Assembly: GCA_036500145.1 (NCBI GenBank)
Contig: DASYCO010000057.1
Span: 1-64,000, forward strand
Origin: CAMAVH01 sp036500145
Lineage (GTDB): Bacteria > Pseudomonadota > Alphaproteobacteria > SMXQ01
Direction: 5' to 3'
Length of the DNA: 64,000 bases
Made by a program: the position numbers and the translations under genes. Below the pieces are notes generated by a model. The model was not told the DNA's origin, made no database searches, and was given only the letters and a program-made list of their open reading frames with translations. The stretch's first letter is position 1. Each line of letters starts with the position of its first letter. Below, one piece after another: positions 17,595 to 26,255 of the stretch.

Positions 17595-18023
17595 ATGCGA
17601 TTTTTCCGCACAGCATCCGGTTCGACCTTGCTTGCCGCAGCGCTCGCCGCAGGCATGGCCTCCGGGATAGGCGCATCCACGGCCTTCGCCCAGCCGGCGC
17701 CGAATGCCGCGCCGGCCAGTCGCGCTTCGCAGGGCACGCCGCCGTCCGCCGCCGCGGCCGACATCAGCGGCCAGGATCTCAAGACCTTCGCCGTCGCGGC
17801 GCTCGAGGTGAAGAAGATCAACGACAGCTACCGTCCGCGCTATCAGTCCGCCGACACGCCCGAGGCCAAGCAGCAGGTGCAGAAGGAAGCGACCGACAAG
17901 ATGGCCGCCGCCGTGCAGGACAAGGGGCTGACGGTCGACAAGTACAACCAGATCGTGCACGTCGCCCAGGCCGACCCCGAGGTGGCGCAGCAGATCGACG
18001 ACTACGCCAAGCAGGCCAAATAG
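17595..18023 (+). CDS. DUF4168 domain secreted protein
   Basis: The ATG at 17595 (MRFFRTASGS) follows GGAGGGATATTTTC and is preferred over an in-frame start at 17565. The 142-residue protein has a signal peptide of about 35 residues ending near AFAQP. The DUF4168 domain follows: DLKTFAVAALEVKKINDSY, then KMAAAVQDKGLTVDKYNQIV and ADPEVAQQIDDY. The family is periplasmic and of unknown function. A paralogue lies 190 bp downstream. Confidence 0.82.
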   Translation: MRFFRTASGSTLLAAALAAGMASGIGASTAFAQPAPNAAPASRASQGTPPSAAAADISGQDLKTFAVAALEVKKINDSYRPRYQSADTPEAKQQVQKEATDKMAAAVQDKGLTVDKYNQIVHVAQADPEVAQQIDDYAKQAK

Positions 18024-18212
18024 CGTCCCTGGCGCTTCGTCCATGGCAGGCGACGCCCGCAAGGCCAAGGCGGCTTTGCGGGCGTCGTCCTGCCCGGAGT
18101 GCCGGCTCAGAGGCCTGAAGGGAACGTCACCCGGCGGCCTCCTGTTGGCTATACTGACGGCCGGGATGACCTCCCACCATCGACAGAACGACAACGGAAC
18201 AGGGAAACCCTC

Positions 18213-18611
18213 ATGTCGTCCGCACGCGGGACCGCCTTCGCGACCTTCGTCGCCTCCATGCTCGTCCTTTCCCACGCCTGGGCCCAGGCGCCCGAGCCGC
18301 AGCCGCCGGGCGAGTCGATCTCGCCGGGCCTCACCCATCCGCAGGCGGTCGACGACGAGGACCTGCGGCGCTTCGCCGCCGCCACCGCCAAGATCCGCAT
18401 CGTCGATCGCGAATACACCAAGAAGAAGGACGGCAAGTCCGGCGCCGACCTGACGGCGCTGTCGGAGGCCGAGGAGAAGGACAAGCAGGCCGCCGTCGGC
18501 GAGGCCGGCCTGACCGTCGTCATGTACAACGCCATCTCCAAGGCGATCCAGCACGACCCCGTCCTGGCGAAGAAGGCCTACGACTACATCTACAAGGCGC
18601 CGGTGAAGTAG
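18213..18611 (+). CDS. DUF4168 domain secreted protein, second copy
   Basis: A 132-residue protein that starts MSSARGTAFATFVASMLVLS, a signal peptide ending at AWAQA. The domain core DLRRFAAATAKIRIVDREYT and AAVGEAGLTVVMYNAISKAI with QHDPVLAKKAYDYIY aligns with the gene at 17595, but the mid-section is more charged (KKKDGKSGADLTALSEAEEK). The pair is therefore a diverged tandem duplication. The first composite palindromic element begins 19 bp after the stop. Confidence 0.8.
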   Translation: MSSARGTAFATFVASMLVLSHAWAQAPEPQPPGESISPGLTHPQAVDDEDLRRFAAATAKIRIVDREYTKKKDGKSGADLTALSEAEEKDKQAAVGEAGLTVVMYNAISKAIQHDPVLAKKAYDYIYKAPVK

Positions 18612-18629
18612 TCGGGCGTCAAACAGGTC

Positions 18630-18715
18630 GTCATCCTCGGGCTTGGCCCGAGGATCCAGGAGCCGGCGCTCAGGCGGATGAGAGATGGACCCTCGGGTCA
18701 AGCCCGAGGGTGACG
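18630..18715. repeat. Composite palindromic element, copy 1 (left and right halves)
   Basis: The left half is CATCCTCGGGCTTGGCCC followed by GAGGATCCAGG (18630-18660). The right half is TGGACCCTCGGGTCAAGC followed by CCGAGGGTGAC (about 18686-18715). The halves are inverted copies of one another and each is itself a palindrome. The spacer CCGGCGCTCAGGCGGATG is partly shared with the copy at 44582. No gene lies inside. It looks REP/MITE-like. Confidence 0.75.
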
Positions 18716-18735
18716 GCAAAGCAAATGCCCCAACG

Positions 18736-18769
18736 AAAAAAGCCCCGCCGGAACCGGCGGGGCTTTTGT
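18736..18769. terminator. Bidirectional terminator, end of the atp F0 operon
   Basis: AAAAAAGCCCCGCCGG / CCGGCGGGGCTTTTG forms a strong hairpin with T runs on both strands. It stops atpF (minus strand) and any transcript from the DUF4168 side. Confidence 0.82.
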
Positions 18770-18789
18770 TTCGGCGGAAGGCGCTGCGC

Positions 18790-19338
18790 TTAGTGCAGCT
18801 TCTTCGGCAGCTCGCTGATGGCGGCGTCGACCAGGGCCGTCGCCTTGTTGCCGTCGAGGTTCTTCTGGATCAACTCGCGGGTTGCGGCCAGGGCGACGTC
18901 GACGGCGGCGTTGCGCACGTCTTCGATGGCGCGGGCTTCGGCCTGGGCGATCTTGTCGATGGCCAGCTGCTCGCGGCGCTTGAGGGCGGCGGCCGACTCG
19001 GCGGCGGCTTCCTCGCTCAGGCGCTTCGCTTCGGCTTCGGCGTTGGCGATGATGTCTTCGGCCTCCTTGAGGGCCTCGCGGCTCTTGCGCTGGTAGGAGG
19101 CGAGCAGGGCCTGGGCTTCGTCGCGCAGGCGGGTGGCTTCCTCGATCTCGACCTCGATCTTGGACGAGCGGGCGTCGAGCGCGGCGCCGATCTTGCGGCC
19201 CACGGGGCGGGCGAGCAGGCCGACGAAGAGGGCGAAGGAGACGGCGAGCCAGAATTCCGGATCGGACAGCAGCGAGCCGCCATGTTCGGCGGCGGCTTCG
19301 CCAGTGGCGGCGAGGGCGGAGGAGATGAACATGCTCAA
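18790..19338 (-). CDS. atpF: ATP synthase F0 subunit b
   Basis: A 182-residue stator subunit. It has an N-terminal membrane helix (FWLAVSFALFVGLLARPVG), preceded by a short hydrophilic lead, then a long charged alpha-helical coiled coil rich in Ala/Glu/Arg (EVEIEEATRLRDEAQALL) that reaches F1. It is the last gene of the atpI-B-E-F'-F operon, 9 bp after atpF'. Both b and b' are present, as in alphaproteobacteria and chloroplasts, so the stator is a b/b' heterodimer. Confidence 0.93.
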   Translation of the reverse strand: MSMFISSALAATGEAAAEHGGSLLSDPEFWLAVSFALFVGLLARPVGRKIGAALDARSSKIEVEIEEATRLRDEAQALLASYQRKSREALKEAEDIIANAEAEAKRLSEEAAAESAAALKRREQLAIDKIAQAEARAIEDVRNAAVDVALAATRELIQKNLDGNKATALVDAAISELPKKLH

Positions 19339-19347
19339 GGGCCCTCG

Positions 19348-19842
19348 TTAATTGCTTTTGGCGCGCGCGGCGGACTGCACGGCGGCGTCGGCCGAGGCGG
19401 CGTCGATGTCCTGGCCGAGCAGCTTGCGCACGGCCTCGCGGGCGATCTCGGCGGCGATGGTCTGGGTGTGCGACAGGGCGCCGGCGCGGGCGGCGGCGAT
19501 CTTGTCCTCGGCGTCCTTGGTCTGGGCGGCGAGCTTGGCGGCCAGGGCCTGCTGGCGCGCGGTCGCGTCCTTGGCGGCGCGGTCGGCGGCGGCGGCGGTC
19601 ATGGCGTGGGCCTTGGCGCGGCTCTCGGCCAGGGCCTTCTCGTAGGCCTGCTTCGCGGTCTCGGCTTCCAGCCGCAGGGCGGCGGCCTTGTCGAGGTTGC
19701 CGTCGATGCGCTTCTTGCGCTCCTCGAGCACGTCGCCGATGCGCGGCAGGGCGAGCTTCGCCATCAGCACGTAGAGGAGAATGAATGTGATCGCCAGCCA
19801 GACGAGCTGGGGGGCGAAGGAAGAAGGATCGAGTTGCGGCAC
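19348..19842 (-). CDS. atpG: ATP synthase F0 subunit b'
   Basis: A 164-residue second b-type stator subunit. The start MPQLDPSSFAPQLVWLAITF and the single N-terminal membrane helix (about residues 12-28) match the b' class, followed by LALPRIGDVLEERKKRIDGN and a long coiled coil. It lies between atpE and atpF. Some genomes name b' atpG or atpF2; the symbol here means b', not the gamma subunit. Confidence 0.92.
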   Translation of the reverse strand: MPQLDPSSFAPQLVWLAITFILLYVLMAKLALPRIGDVLEERKKRIDGNLDKAAALRLEAETAKQAYEKALAESRAKAHAMTAAAADRAAKDATARQQALAAKLAAQTKDAEDKIAAARAGALSHTQTIAAEIAREAVRKLLGQDIDAASADAAVQSAARAKSN

Positions 19843-19898
19843 GGGCGTGCGGCTCCTTAGGGAAGAGCGGTGTGCTGAAACGCGTGGCGGAAAACGAA

Positions 19899-19926
19899 GC
19901 GGGCCCGGCTTTCAGGCCGGGCCCGC
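19899..19926 (-). other. Strong hairpin between atpE and atpF'
   Basis: A perfect 11 bp stem GCGGGCCCGGC / GCCGGGCCCGC with a 6 nt loop begins 8 nt after the atpE stop. There is no T run on the minus strand, so it is not a classic terminator. It may stabilise the upstream atpE message or act as an attenuator, since the c subunit is needed in excess. Confidence 0.6.
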
Positions 19927-19934
19927 GGAACGTC

Positions 19935-20168
19935 TTAGCCGAACAGGATCAGGAACGCGATCAGCAGGGCGAACAGCGCGATGGCTTCGACCAGCGCGAA
20001 GCCCAGCATCGTGAACGGAAACACGATCGGGCGGGCGGCCGGGTTGCGGGCGACCGACGTGATGAACGCGGAGAAGATGTTGCCGATGCCGATGCCAACG
20101 CCGAAGAGGCAGATAACGGCAAGACCAGCGCCGATGTATTTAGCAGCCTGAACGTCCATGATTTTCAA
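19935..20168 (-). CDS. atpE: ATP synthase F0 subunit c
   Basis: A 77-residue c-ring subunit: two membrane helices joined by a polar loop (SVARNPAARP). The first helix holds the glycine-rich AAKYIGAGLAVICLFGVGIG motif and the second the proton-binding Glu in MLGFALVEAIALFALLIAFL. It lies between atpB and atpF'. Glu rather than Asp and the loop RNPAARP are usual for alphaproteobacteria. Confidence 0.97.
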   Translation of the reverse strand: MKIMDVQAAKYIGAGLAVICLFGVGIGIGNIFSAFITSVARNPAARPIVFPFTMLGFALVEAIALFALLIAFLILFG

Positions 20169-20209
20169 CTTTTCTCAGGTTAGGGGTGGGGCGGACTTTA
20201 AGGGGTGAC

Positions 20210-20977
20210 TCAGTGCAGGTGAATCGCGTCGTGCAGGTACAGGCAGGTCAGCACCGTGAAGACGTAGGCCTGCAGGAACGCGACGAGCAATTCGAGGATG
20301 AACAGCGCGACGATGATCGCCATCGGCGCCACGCCGGCGATGCCGAGCACGACGATGAAGCCGGCGAACACCTTCAGCATGGTGTGGCCCGCCATCATGT
20401 TGGCGAACAGTCGCAGCGACAGGGTCACCGGGCGGGTCAGGTAGGAGATCAGCTCGATCGGGATCAGCAGCGGCGCCATGTACACGGGCGCGCCGTTCGG
20501 CATGAAGTAGGTGAAGAACTTGAAGCCGTGCTTCCAGATCGCGACGACGGTGACGCCGAGGAACACCAGGGCGGCCAGCGCGAAGGTGACGATGATGTGG
20601 CTCGTCACCGTGAAGGCGTAGGGCACCAGGCCGATGGTGTTGGCGAACAGGATGAACATGAACAGCGTGAAGACGAAGGGGAAGAAGGCGCGCCCTTCGC
20701 GGCCGACGTTCTCGCGCAGCAGCCCGGCGATGAACTCGTAGCTCAGCTCCGCCATCGACTGCCAGCGGCCCGGCACCAGCGCGCGGCGGCGCATGCCGAC
20801 GGTCAGGAACAGCGTGACGGCGGCGATGACCACCAGCATGAACAGGGAGGAGTTGGTGAAGGACGCGTTGACGCCGCCCACTTCCAGGGGAACGATCGTC
20901 TTGATCTCGAACTGCTCAAGAGGTCCGGCCACGGTCCACTCATTCTTTTGGGCGCTGGCCTCCTGGGGAAGCCGCAC
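20210..20977 (-). CDS. atpB: ATP synthase F0 subunit a
   Basis: A 255-residue membrane subunit with about five to six helices that forms the proton half-channels. The essential Arg lies in the conserved LSLRLFANMMAGHTMLKVFA stretch; other family marks are FANTIGLVPYAFTVTSHIIV and FILELLVAFLQAYVFTVLTC. It is 41 bp upstream of atpE and 132 bp downstream of atpI. The F1 genes are not in this window, as expected for alphaproteobacteria, where F0 and F1 operons are separate. Confidence 0.97.
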   Translation of the reverse strand: MRLPQEASAQKNEWTVAGPLEQFEIKTIVPLEVGGVNASFTNSSLFMLVVIAAVTLFLTVGMRRRALVPGRWQSMAELSYEFIAGLLRENVGREGRAFFPFVFTLFMFILFANTIGLVPYAFTVTSHIIVTFALAALVFLGVTVVAIWKHGFKFFTYFMPNGAPVYMAPLLIPIELISYLTRPVTLSLRLFANMMAGHTMLKVFAGFIVVLGIAGVAPMAIIVALFILELLVAFLQAYVFTVLTCLYLHDAIHLH

Positions 20978-21109
20978 CGGTTGCTCTAGCGCGGCTCGAA
21001 GAAGCCGCGCGGGGTCATCTCGCGTGGGAACAGATTACTGGACTGCGCCCTTATCGGCGCAAGTACGCGCGCCGTTTTTATTTGTTCGGCGCGGGCAGAA
21101 CCGCGCCGG

Positions 21110-21502
21110 TCATTCTTCCTTGCCGTCGGCGTCCGTCGGTTTCGGCTTGGCGTTCGGGTTCAAGCTCCCGCCCGGTTGGGCCATCCGTCCAGTGGCGCGG
21201 TAGACGTTGAGGATTCCGGCGGCCGATCCCAGCAGGAAGAACAGGATCAACAACCATGGCTTGGTCCCAAGCCATCGATCGAGCAGCCATCCGATGCCGG
21301 TTCCCACCGCGACGGCCGAAACCATCTCGATGCCGATCCGAAGCACGAGCCCCATGCCGGAAAGATCGGCCCCGCCCTGACCGGCGCCCTGACCCGGGTC
21401 CCTGGTGCGTCTTGCGCGTCTTATGCGCGCGCCCAGGTCTTCGAGTGTCGGGCCTTGCCGATTAGGATCGTCGGGAGGAGGCGAAGAATGACTGTCGGTC
21501 AT
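21110..21502 (-). CDS. atpI: ATP synthase protein I
   Basis: I take the ATG at 21502 (MTDSHSSPPPDDPN, 130 residues); an upstream start at 21556 would add 18 residues with no better ribosome site. After a hydrophilic Arg-rich region come two membrane helices: GIEMVSAVAVGTGIGWLLD and LGTKPWLLILFFLLGSAAG, the AtpI/AtpZ signature. It aids c-ring assembly or ion handling and is the first gene of the F0 operon. Its C-terminal tail (PNAKPKPTDADGKEE) is disordered. Confidence 0.88.
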   Translation of the reverse strand: MTDSHSSPPPDDPNRQGPTLEDLGARIRRARRTRDPGQGAGQGGADLSGMGLVLRIGIEMVSAVAVGTGIGWLLDRWLGTKPWLLILFFLLGSAAGILNVYRATGRMAQPGGSLNPNAKPKPTDADGKEE

Positions 21503-21691
21503 GCAAATCGCGCAAACGCCCTCGCTGCCACTGCCGCAGCAAAGCGCGCGCACCATAAGGTTTGCGGGGCTTTCCTGTCAACGCGGAAATGGAACAGCCG
21601 TTCCCTATCCAGCGGCTTGAATTCGTTGAAGAAAAGCCGTCCCGGAACGGTCCTTTGAGGCCCCTGCGGCGCGGCTGCCGGACGGGCCAAA

Positions 21692-21720
21692 CAAAAGGCC
21701 CCGCCGAAGCGGGGCCGATT
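21692..21720 (-). terminator. Rho-independent terminator of smc
   Basis: On the minus strand, GGCCCCGC TTC GGCGGGGCC is followed by TTTTGTTT. It begins about 47 nt after the smc stop. Confidence 0.8.
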
Positions 21721-21766
21721 GCCGGAAATTGGGCGCTGGAAGCTCACGCGAGGGCCCCCCGAGCCG

Positions 21767-24700
21767 TCAGGCGATCGCGCGGAGATGGCTGACGCCCTTG
21801 AGGTCGACCGAGACCAGCTGGGAGACGCCGCGCTCGGGCATGGTGACGCCGAACAGGCGGTCCATGCGGGCCATGGTGTGGCGGTGGTGGGTGATGACCA
21901 GGAAGCGGGTGTTGGCGCGCCGGCCGATCTCCTCCACCAGGTTGCAGAACCGGGTGATGTTGGAGTCGTCGAGCGGCGCGTCCACTTCGTCCAGCACGCA
22001 GATCGGCGCCGGATTGGTCATGAACACGGCGAACAGCAGGGCGGTGGTCGTCAGGGCCTTCTCGCCGCCCGAGAGCAGCGACAGGACCTGCAGCTTCTTG
22101 CCCGGCGGCGAGGCCATGATCTCCAGGCCGGCCTCGAGCGGGTCTTCCGCCTCGGTCAGCTGCAGATGGGCGGTGCCGCCGCCGAACAGGCGGGTGAACA
22201 GCTCCTGGAAATGGGTGTTCACGGCCTCGAAGGCGGCCAGGAAGCGCTCGCGGCCCTCGCGGTTGAGCTCGTTGATGCCCTGGCGGAGGCGGGCGATGGC
22301 CTGGACCAGGTCCTCGCGCTCGCTCTGCATGCCGGTGACCTTCTCCTCGAGCTCGGTCGCCTCGACCTCGGCGCGCAGGTTGACCGGGCCCATGTTGTCG
22401 CGCTCGCGCACCAGGCGCTCGAAGCGCGCCTCGGCGGCGGCCTGGTCCTGCAGCTCGTCCTCGGCCACTTCGGCGATGGCGAGCAGGCCCTCGGGGGCGC
22501 ACTGCAGCTTCTCGGTGATGCGCTCGGCGAGGTCGGTGAGAATCTGCTGCGACGTGCCGACGACGCCTTCGCCGCGCACGCGCTCCTCGCGGGCGGTGGC
22601 GAGCCTGGTTTCGGTCGACTTCAGGGCGCGGTCGGAGACGGTCTGCGCCGTCTCGGCGGCGGCCAGGGCGTCGGCGGCCTGCTGGCGCAGGGCTTCGGCC
22701 TCGCCGATCTGGTCCTCGAGCAGGTGGCGCTCCTCGGCGATCTGCTCGGGGCGGGCGGCCAGTTCGGCCAGCTCGGCGTCGTTCGTCTCCTTGCGTTCGG
22801 CGAACTCGGCGAGCTGCTGCATGGCGTTGTCGGCGCGGCCCTGCCATGAGGCGCGCTCGTGGGCGATGGTCTGCAGGCGCTGGCGGCGGCCTTCGGCCTC
22901 GCGGGCGAGCAGGTCGTAGGCGCGCTGGCGCTCGCCCTGCTGGCCGCGCAGCTCGGCGAGCTGGGCGCGCAGCTCGGCGACCTTCTCGCGGCCGCCCTGC
23001 TCGTCGGGCAGGCCGGCCTGGGCGGCGCGGTCGGCTTCGAGCGCGGCGCTGGCCTCGGTGAAGTCGGCGGTCAGGCGGGCCAGCGCCTCTTCGGCGGCGG
23101 CGAGCTTGGACGAGGCGGCGGCGTCGGCCTGGCTCAGCTTGTTGTGCTGGATGCGCTTCTCGTCGAGCGTGCGCTCGGCGGTGCGGCTGGCGTCGCGCAG
23201 GTTGCGCTCCAGCTCGGCCGCCGCTTCGGCGGCGTCGCGCGCTTCCTTGTAGGTGTCGCGCGCCAGTTCGAGCGCCTGCTCGGCGCCTTCGACTTCGCCG
23301 CGCAGCGCCTTCAGGCGGTTGCGCTGGGTCAGGCGGGCGGCGGCGGCGGTCGTGGTCCCGGCGGCGACGGTGTAGCCGTCCCAGCGCCAGAGCGCGCCCG
23401 AGCGGCTGACGAGACGCTGGCCGAGCGCGAGCTCGGAGGAGAGCGCCTTGCCCTGCTCGTCGTTCTCCACCAGGCCGATCTGGCCGAGGCGGCGGGCGAG
23501 GGCCGAAGGCGCTTCGACATAGTCGGCGAGCGGACGCAGGCCGCCTGGCAGCGCGCGCGGATCGTGCAGCGGCGGCAGGGTGCGCCAATGGATGGGCGCC
23601 GCCTCGTCGGCCGGCGCCGTCAGGTCGTCGCCGAGCGCCACGCCGAGCGCGGTCTCGAAGCCCGGCTGCACGGTGAGTGCGTCGATCAGCGGCGGCCACA
23701 GGTCGTTGTCGGACATGGCGAGCACGTCGCCGAGCGCCTTTTCCTCGGCGCGCAGGCGCGCGGCGGCGGATTCGGCGGTCTGCAGCTCGTCGCGCTTGGC
23801 GCTGGCGGCGCGGTCGGCGTCGAGGCGCGCGCTTTCGGCGCTGGCGCCCTCGGCGCGGGTGTTCTCGAGCGCGGCTTGCGCTTCCTCGGCGGCGGCGGCG
23901 GCTTCGGCGAGCGCGGCCTGGTCGATGGCGTCCGCCGCGGCGATCTCGCGCTCGCGCGTCGCCTGGGCGATGCGCTCGGCGAGGCGGGCGTGGCGGCCTT
24001 CGGATTCGCCGAGGCGGCGGGCGATCTCGCGGCGCTGCGCCTCGATGGCGGCGACTTCTTCCGTCGTGCGCGTCAGGGCCGTCTCGGCTTCGGCCGTGGC
24101 AGCCTTGGCCTCTTCGAGCGCGGCGACGGCGGACTCGATCTCGATGGCCTCGTTGGCGCGGGCTTCGTCGAGCAGCTTGCTCTCGGCGTCGAGGCGCGCG
24201 ATGGCCTCGTCGGCGTCCTGGGCGCGGGCCTGCTCGCGCGAGATGTCGGCGGCGAGCTGCGACAGGCGGCGCTCGCAGGCTTCGCGCGCGGCGTTGATGC
24301 GGGCTTCCTCGGCCTGCAGCTGCTCGCGGGCGACCAGCAGGCGCTGCAGCTTGGCGGCGGCCTCGGCCTCGTATTCGCGCAAGGGCGGCAGGGAGGCGGC
24401 GGCCTCGGCCTGGGCGGTGGCGGCGATGCCGGCCTCGCGCGTCAGCTCCTCGACCAGCGTCTCGGCGGCGGCGTGGCGGGCGTTGGCCTCTTCGAGCGCC
24501 TTCGTCGCGACGGTCCAGCGCAGGTGCAGGACCTGCGCCTCGGCCTTGCGGATATGGTCCGACAGGTTGCGGTAGCGCGTCGCCTGGCGGGCCTGCTTCT
24601 TCAAGGACTGGTGCTGGGCGTCGAGCGCGGCGATGACGTCGTCGAGGCGGGCCAGATTGGCTTCGGCGGCGCGCAGGCGCAGCTCGGCTTCATGGCGGCG

Positions 24701-25228
24701 CGAATAGAGGCCGGTGATGCCGGCCGCTTCTTCCAGGATGGCGCGGCGCTCGGTCGGCTTGGCGGCGATGACGGCGCCGACCTGGCCTTGGCTGACGATG
24801 GCGGTCGAGCGCGAGCCCGAGGCGGCGTCGGCGAACAACAGCTGCACGTCGCGGGCGCGCACGTCGCCGCCGTTGATCTTGTAGGCCGAGCCTTCGCCGC
24901 GGTCGATGCGGCGCGTCACTTCCAGGTCGGGGTTCTCGTTGAAGGCGGCCGGCGCCGTGCGGTCGCTGTTGTCGAGGGTGATCGTCACCTCGCAGTTGTT
25001 GCGCGCCGGGCGGTTGGACGTGCCGCCGAAGATGACGTCGTCCATCTCGCCGCCGCGCAGCTGGCGCGCCGAATGTTCGCCCATGGCCCAGCGCAGCGCG
25101 TCGACGATGTTCGACTTGCCGCAGCCGTTGGGGCCGACGACGCCGGTCAGGCCGGGCTCGATCAGGAGCTCGGTCGGATCGACGAAGGACTTGAAGCCGG
25201 ACAGCCGGAGCTTGGTGAACTGGACCAA
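21767..25228 (-). CDS. smc: Chromosome segregation protein SMC
   Basis: A 1153-residue condensin ATPase that compacts and segregates the chromosome with ScpAB. The order is: N-terminal Walker A (GPNGCGKS, residues 32-39), a very long Ala/Glu/Arg coiled coil, a central hinge (about 490-650), the returning coil, then the ABC signature LSGGEKALTTTALLFA and Walker B ICVLDEVDAPLDD near residue 1080. Length is normal. It is 87 bp downstream of the dsbA-like gene in the dciA-dsbA-smc run. The heavy GCG/GAG codon bias of the coil creates long antisense ORFs that are not genes. Confidence 0.97.
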   Translation of the reverse strand: MVQFTKLRLSGFKSFVDPTELLIEPGLTGVVGPNGCGKSNIVDALRWAMGEHSARQLRGGEMDDVIFGGTSNRPARNNCEVTITLDNSDRTAPAAFNENPDLEVTRRIDRGEGSAYKINGGDVRARDVQLLFADAASGSRSTAIVSQGQVGAVIAAKPTERRAILEEAAGITGLYSRRHEAELRLRAAEANLARLDDVIAALDAQHQSLKKQARQATRYRNLSDHIRKAEAQVLHLRWTVATKALEEANARHAAAETLVEELTREAGIAATAQAEAAASLPPLREYEAEAAAKLQRLLVAREQLQAEEARINAAREACERRLSQLAADISREQARAQDADEAIARLDAESKLLDEARANEAIEIESAVAALEEAKAATAEAETALTRTTEEVAAIEAQRREIARRLGESEGRHARLAERIAQATREREIAAADAIDQAALAEAAAAAEEAQAALENTRAEGASAESARLDADRAASAKRDELQTAESAAARLRAEEKALGDVLAMSDNDLWPPLIDALTVQPGFETALGVALGDDLTAPADEAAPIHWRTLPPLHDPRALPGGLRPLADYVEAPSALARRLGQIGLVENDEQGKALSSELALGQRLVSRSGALWRWDGYTVAAGTTTAAAARLTQRNRLKALRGEVEGAEQALELARDTYKEARDAAEAAAELERNLRDASRTAERTLDEKRIQHNKLSQADAAASSKLAAAEEALARLTADFTEASAALEADRAAQAGLPDEQGGREKVAELRAQLAELRGQQGERQRAYDLLAREAEGRRQRLQTIAHERASWQGRADNAMQQLAEFAERKETNDAELAELAARPEQIAEERHLLEDQIGEAEALRQQAADALAAAETAQTVSDRALKSTETRLATAREERVRGEGVVGTSQQILTDLAERITEKLQCAPEGLLAIAEVAEDELQDQAAAEARFERLVRERDNMGPVNLRAEVEATELEEKVTGMQSEREDLVQAIARLRQGINELNREGRERFLAAFEAVNTHFQELFTRLFGGGTAHLQLTEAEDPLEAGLEIMASPPGKKLQVLSLLSGGEKALTTTALLFAVFMTNPAPICVLDEVDAPLDDSNITRFCNLVEEIGRRANTRFLVITHHRHTMARMDRLFGVTMPERGVSQLVSVDLKGVSHLRAIA

Positions 25229-25315
25229 TGTGCCCCCTCGTTACAGTTGGGTCATCGTTGACGCGAAAGAAGGACGCGCGGTGAACTCAAAGCGGCGCGC
25301 CCAGGCGGGCGGGCC

Positions 25316-26047
25316 TTACTTGGACGCGAGAATGGGATCGAGGATCGCGCGCAGCTGTTCGATGGGCACGCCGCTGTAGCGCCCGCCATCGATGAACAGG
25401 GTCGGCGTGCCGGTGACGTTGTAGGTCTTCTCGCCCTCGAGCGCCGACGCCAGCACGACCTGCTCGACGGACTTGTCGGTCAGGCAGGCCTTGAACTGGT
25501 CGTCCGACATGCCGCCGATCTTGCCGACGGCGGCGAGGCCCTCGAGCGGATCCTTGGCGGTGGCCCACTGCACCTGGCGGGTGAACAGCAGGTCGATGAA
25601 GCCGAAATAGCGCTCCGGGCCGGCGCAATGGGCCATCATGGCCGCGCGCAGCGCCAGGCCGTCGAGCGGGAAGTCGCGGTAGACCAGGTTGACCAGGCCC
25701 TTGTCGATATATTCCGTCTTCAGCGCCGGCAGGATGTTGACGGCGAAATTGGCGCAGTGCGGGCAGGTCAGCGAGGCATATTCGTAGATGGTGAGCTTGG
25801 CGTCCGGGCTGCCGAGGACCATGTCGTCGGGCTTGACCGTGAAGGTCATGGCGCCGCTGGCGGCGGCCGGGGTGGACTGCAGGCGGGGCGTGGTCGACTG
25901 CTGGGCGGCGGCGGAAGAGGTCGCGCCATTGGTCGCGGCAACCGGCGCCGGAGCGCTCACGCTGACCGTGCCGAACTTCTCATAAGCGGCGAAACCGACC
26001 ACGGCCACAGCCGCGACGACGCCTAAAATCACCAACATGTTACGCAT
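25316..26047 (-). CDS. DsbA family thiol oxidoreductase (DsbA/DsbG-like)
   Basis: A 243-residue exported protein. Residues 1-23 are a hydrophobic N-terminal anchor or signal (MLVILGVVAAVAVVGFAAYE), then an Ala/Ser/Thr/Pro-rich linker to about residue 65. A thioredoxin-fold domain of the DsbA type follows with active site CPHC (C95, C98) in EYASLTCPHCANF and the cis-Pro loop in NVTGTPTLFIDGGRYSG. It introduces or isomerises disulfides in the periplasm. It lies between dciA and smc on the same strand, a common alphaproteobacterial order (from memory). Confidence 0.92.
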   Translation of the reverse strand: MRNMLVILGVVAAVAVVGFAAYEKFGTVSVSAPAPVAATNGATSSAAAQQSTTPRLQSTPAAASGAMTFTVKPDDMVLGSPDAKLTIYEYASLTCPHCANFAVNILPALKTEYIDKGLVNLVYRDFPLDGLALRAAMMAHCAGPERYFGFIDLLFTRQVQWATAKDPLEGLAAVGKIGGMSDDQFKACLTDKSVEQVVLASALEGEKTYNVTGTPTLFIDGGRYSGVPIEQLRAILDPILASK

Positions 26048-26049
26048 CT

Positions 26050-26218
26050 GATTCTCCGAGACACAAGATATAGCGGGTCCGCCTCAGTCGTCCAGCAAAC
26101 GAGTCGGGGCGGCGGCACCTCCCGGCCAGACTCTTGTGGATAAGCATTCGGTCCTCCACGGCTCTGTGGAAAACCTGCCGATCCGGCATTTAGGGCGCTT
26201 TATTCAGGAAACCGACTC
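26050..26218. promoter_or_regulatory. GANTC cluster with DnaA-box-like sites upstream of dsbA-smc
   Basis: The 208 bp gap between dciA and the dsbA-like gene holds four CcrM sites: GATTC 26050, GAGTC 26101, GACTC 26129 and GACTC 26214. It also has an exact DnaA box TGTGGATAA (26135-26143; TTATCCACA on the minus strand) and a one-mismatch copy TGTGGAAAA (26165-26173) 30 bp away. This density is above chance and suggests cell-cycle control of dsbA-smc. It is inference from sequence alone. Confidence 0.45.
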
Positions 26219-26255
26219 ACCGGAAAGCCGATGAGCAGGCGGCCTGGGAATATAG

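Noticed and set aside
22859..25261. 800-codon plus-strand ORF antisense to smc
   Set aside because: Gly/Leu/Ala-rich shadow of the coiled-coil codons of smc; no domain seen.
26050..26218. Replication origin, because of DnaA boxes and GANTC sites
   Set aside because: Only one exact and one near box, no AT-rich unwinding region, and no hemE/parAB/gidA-type neighbours; a promoter role fits better.
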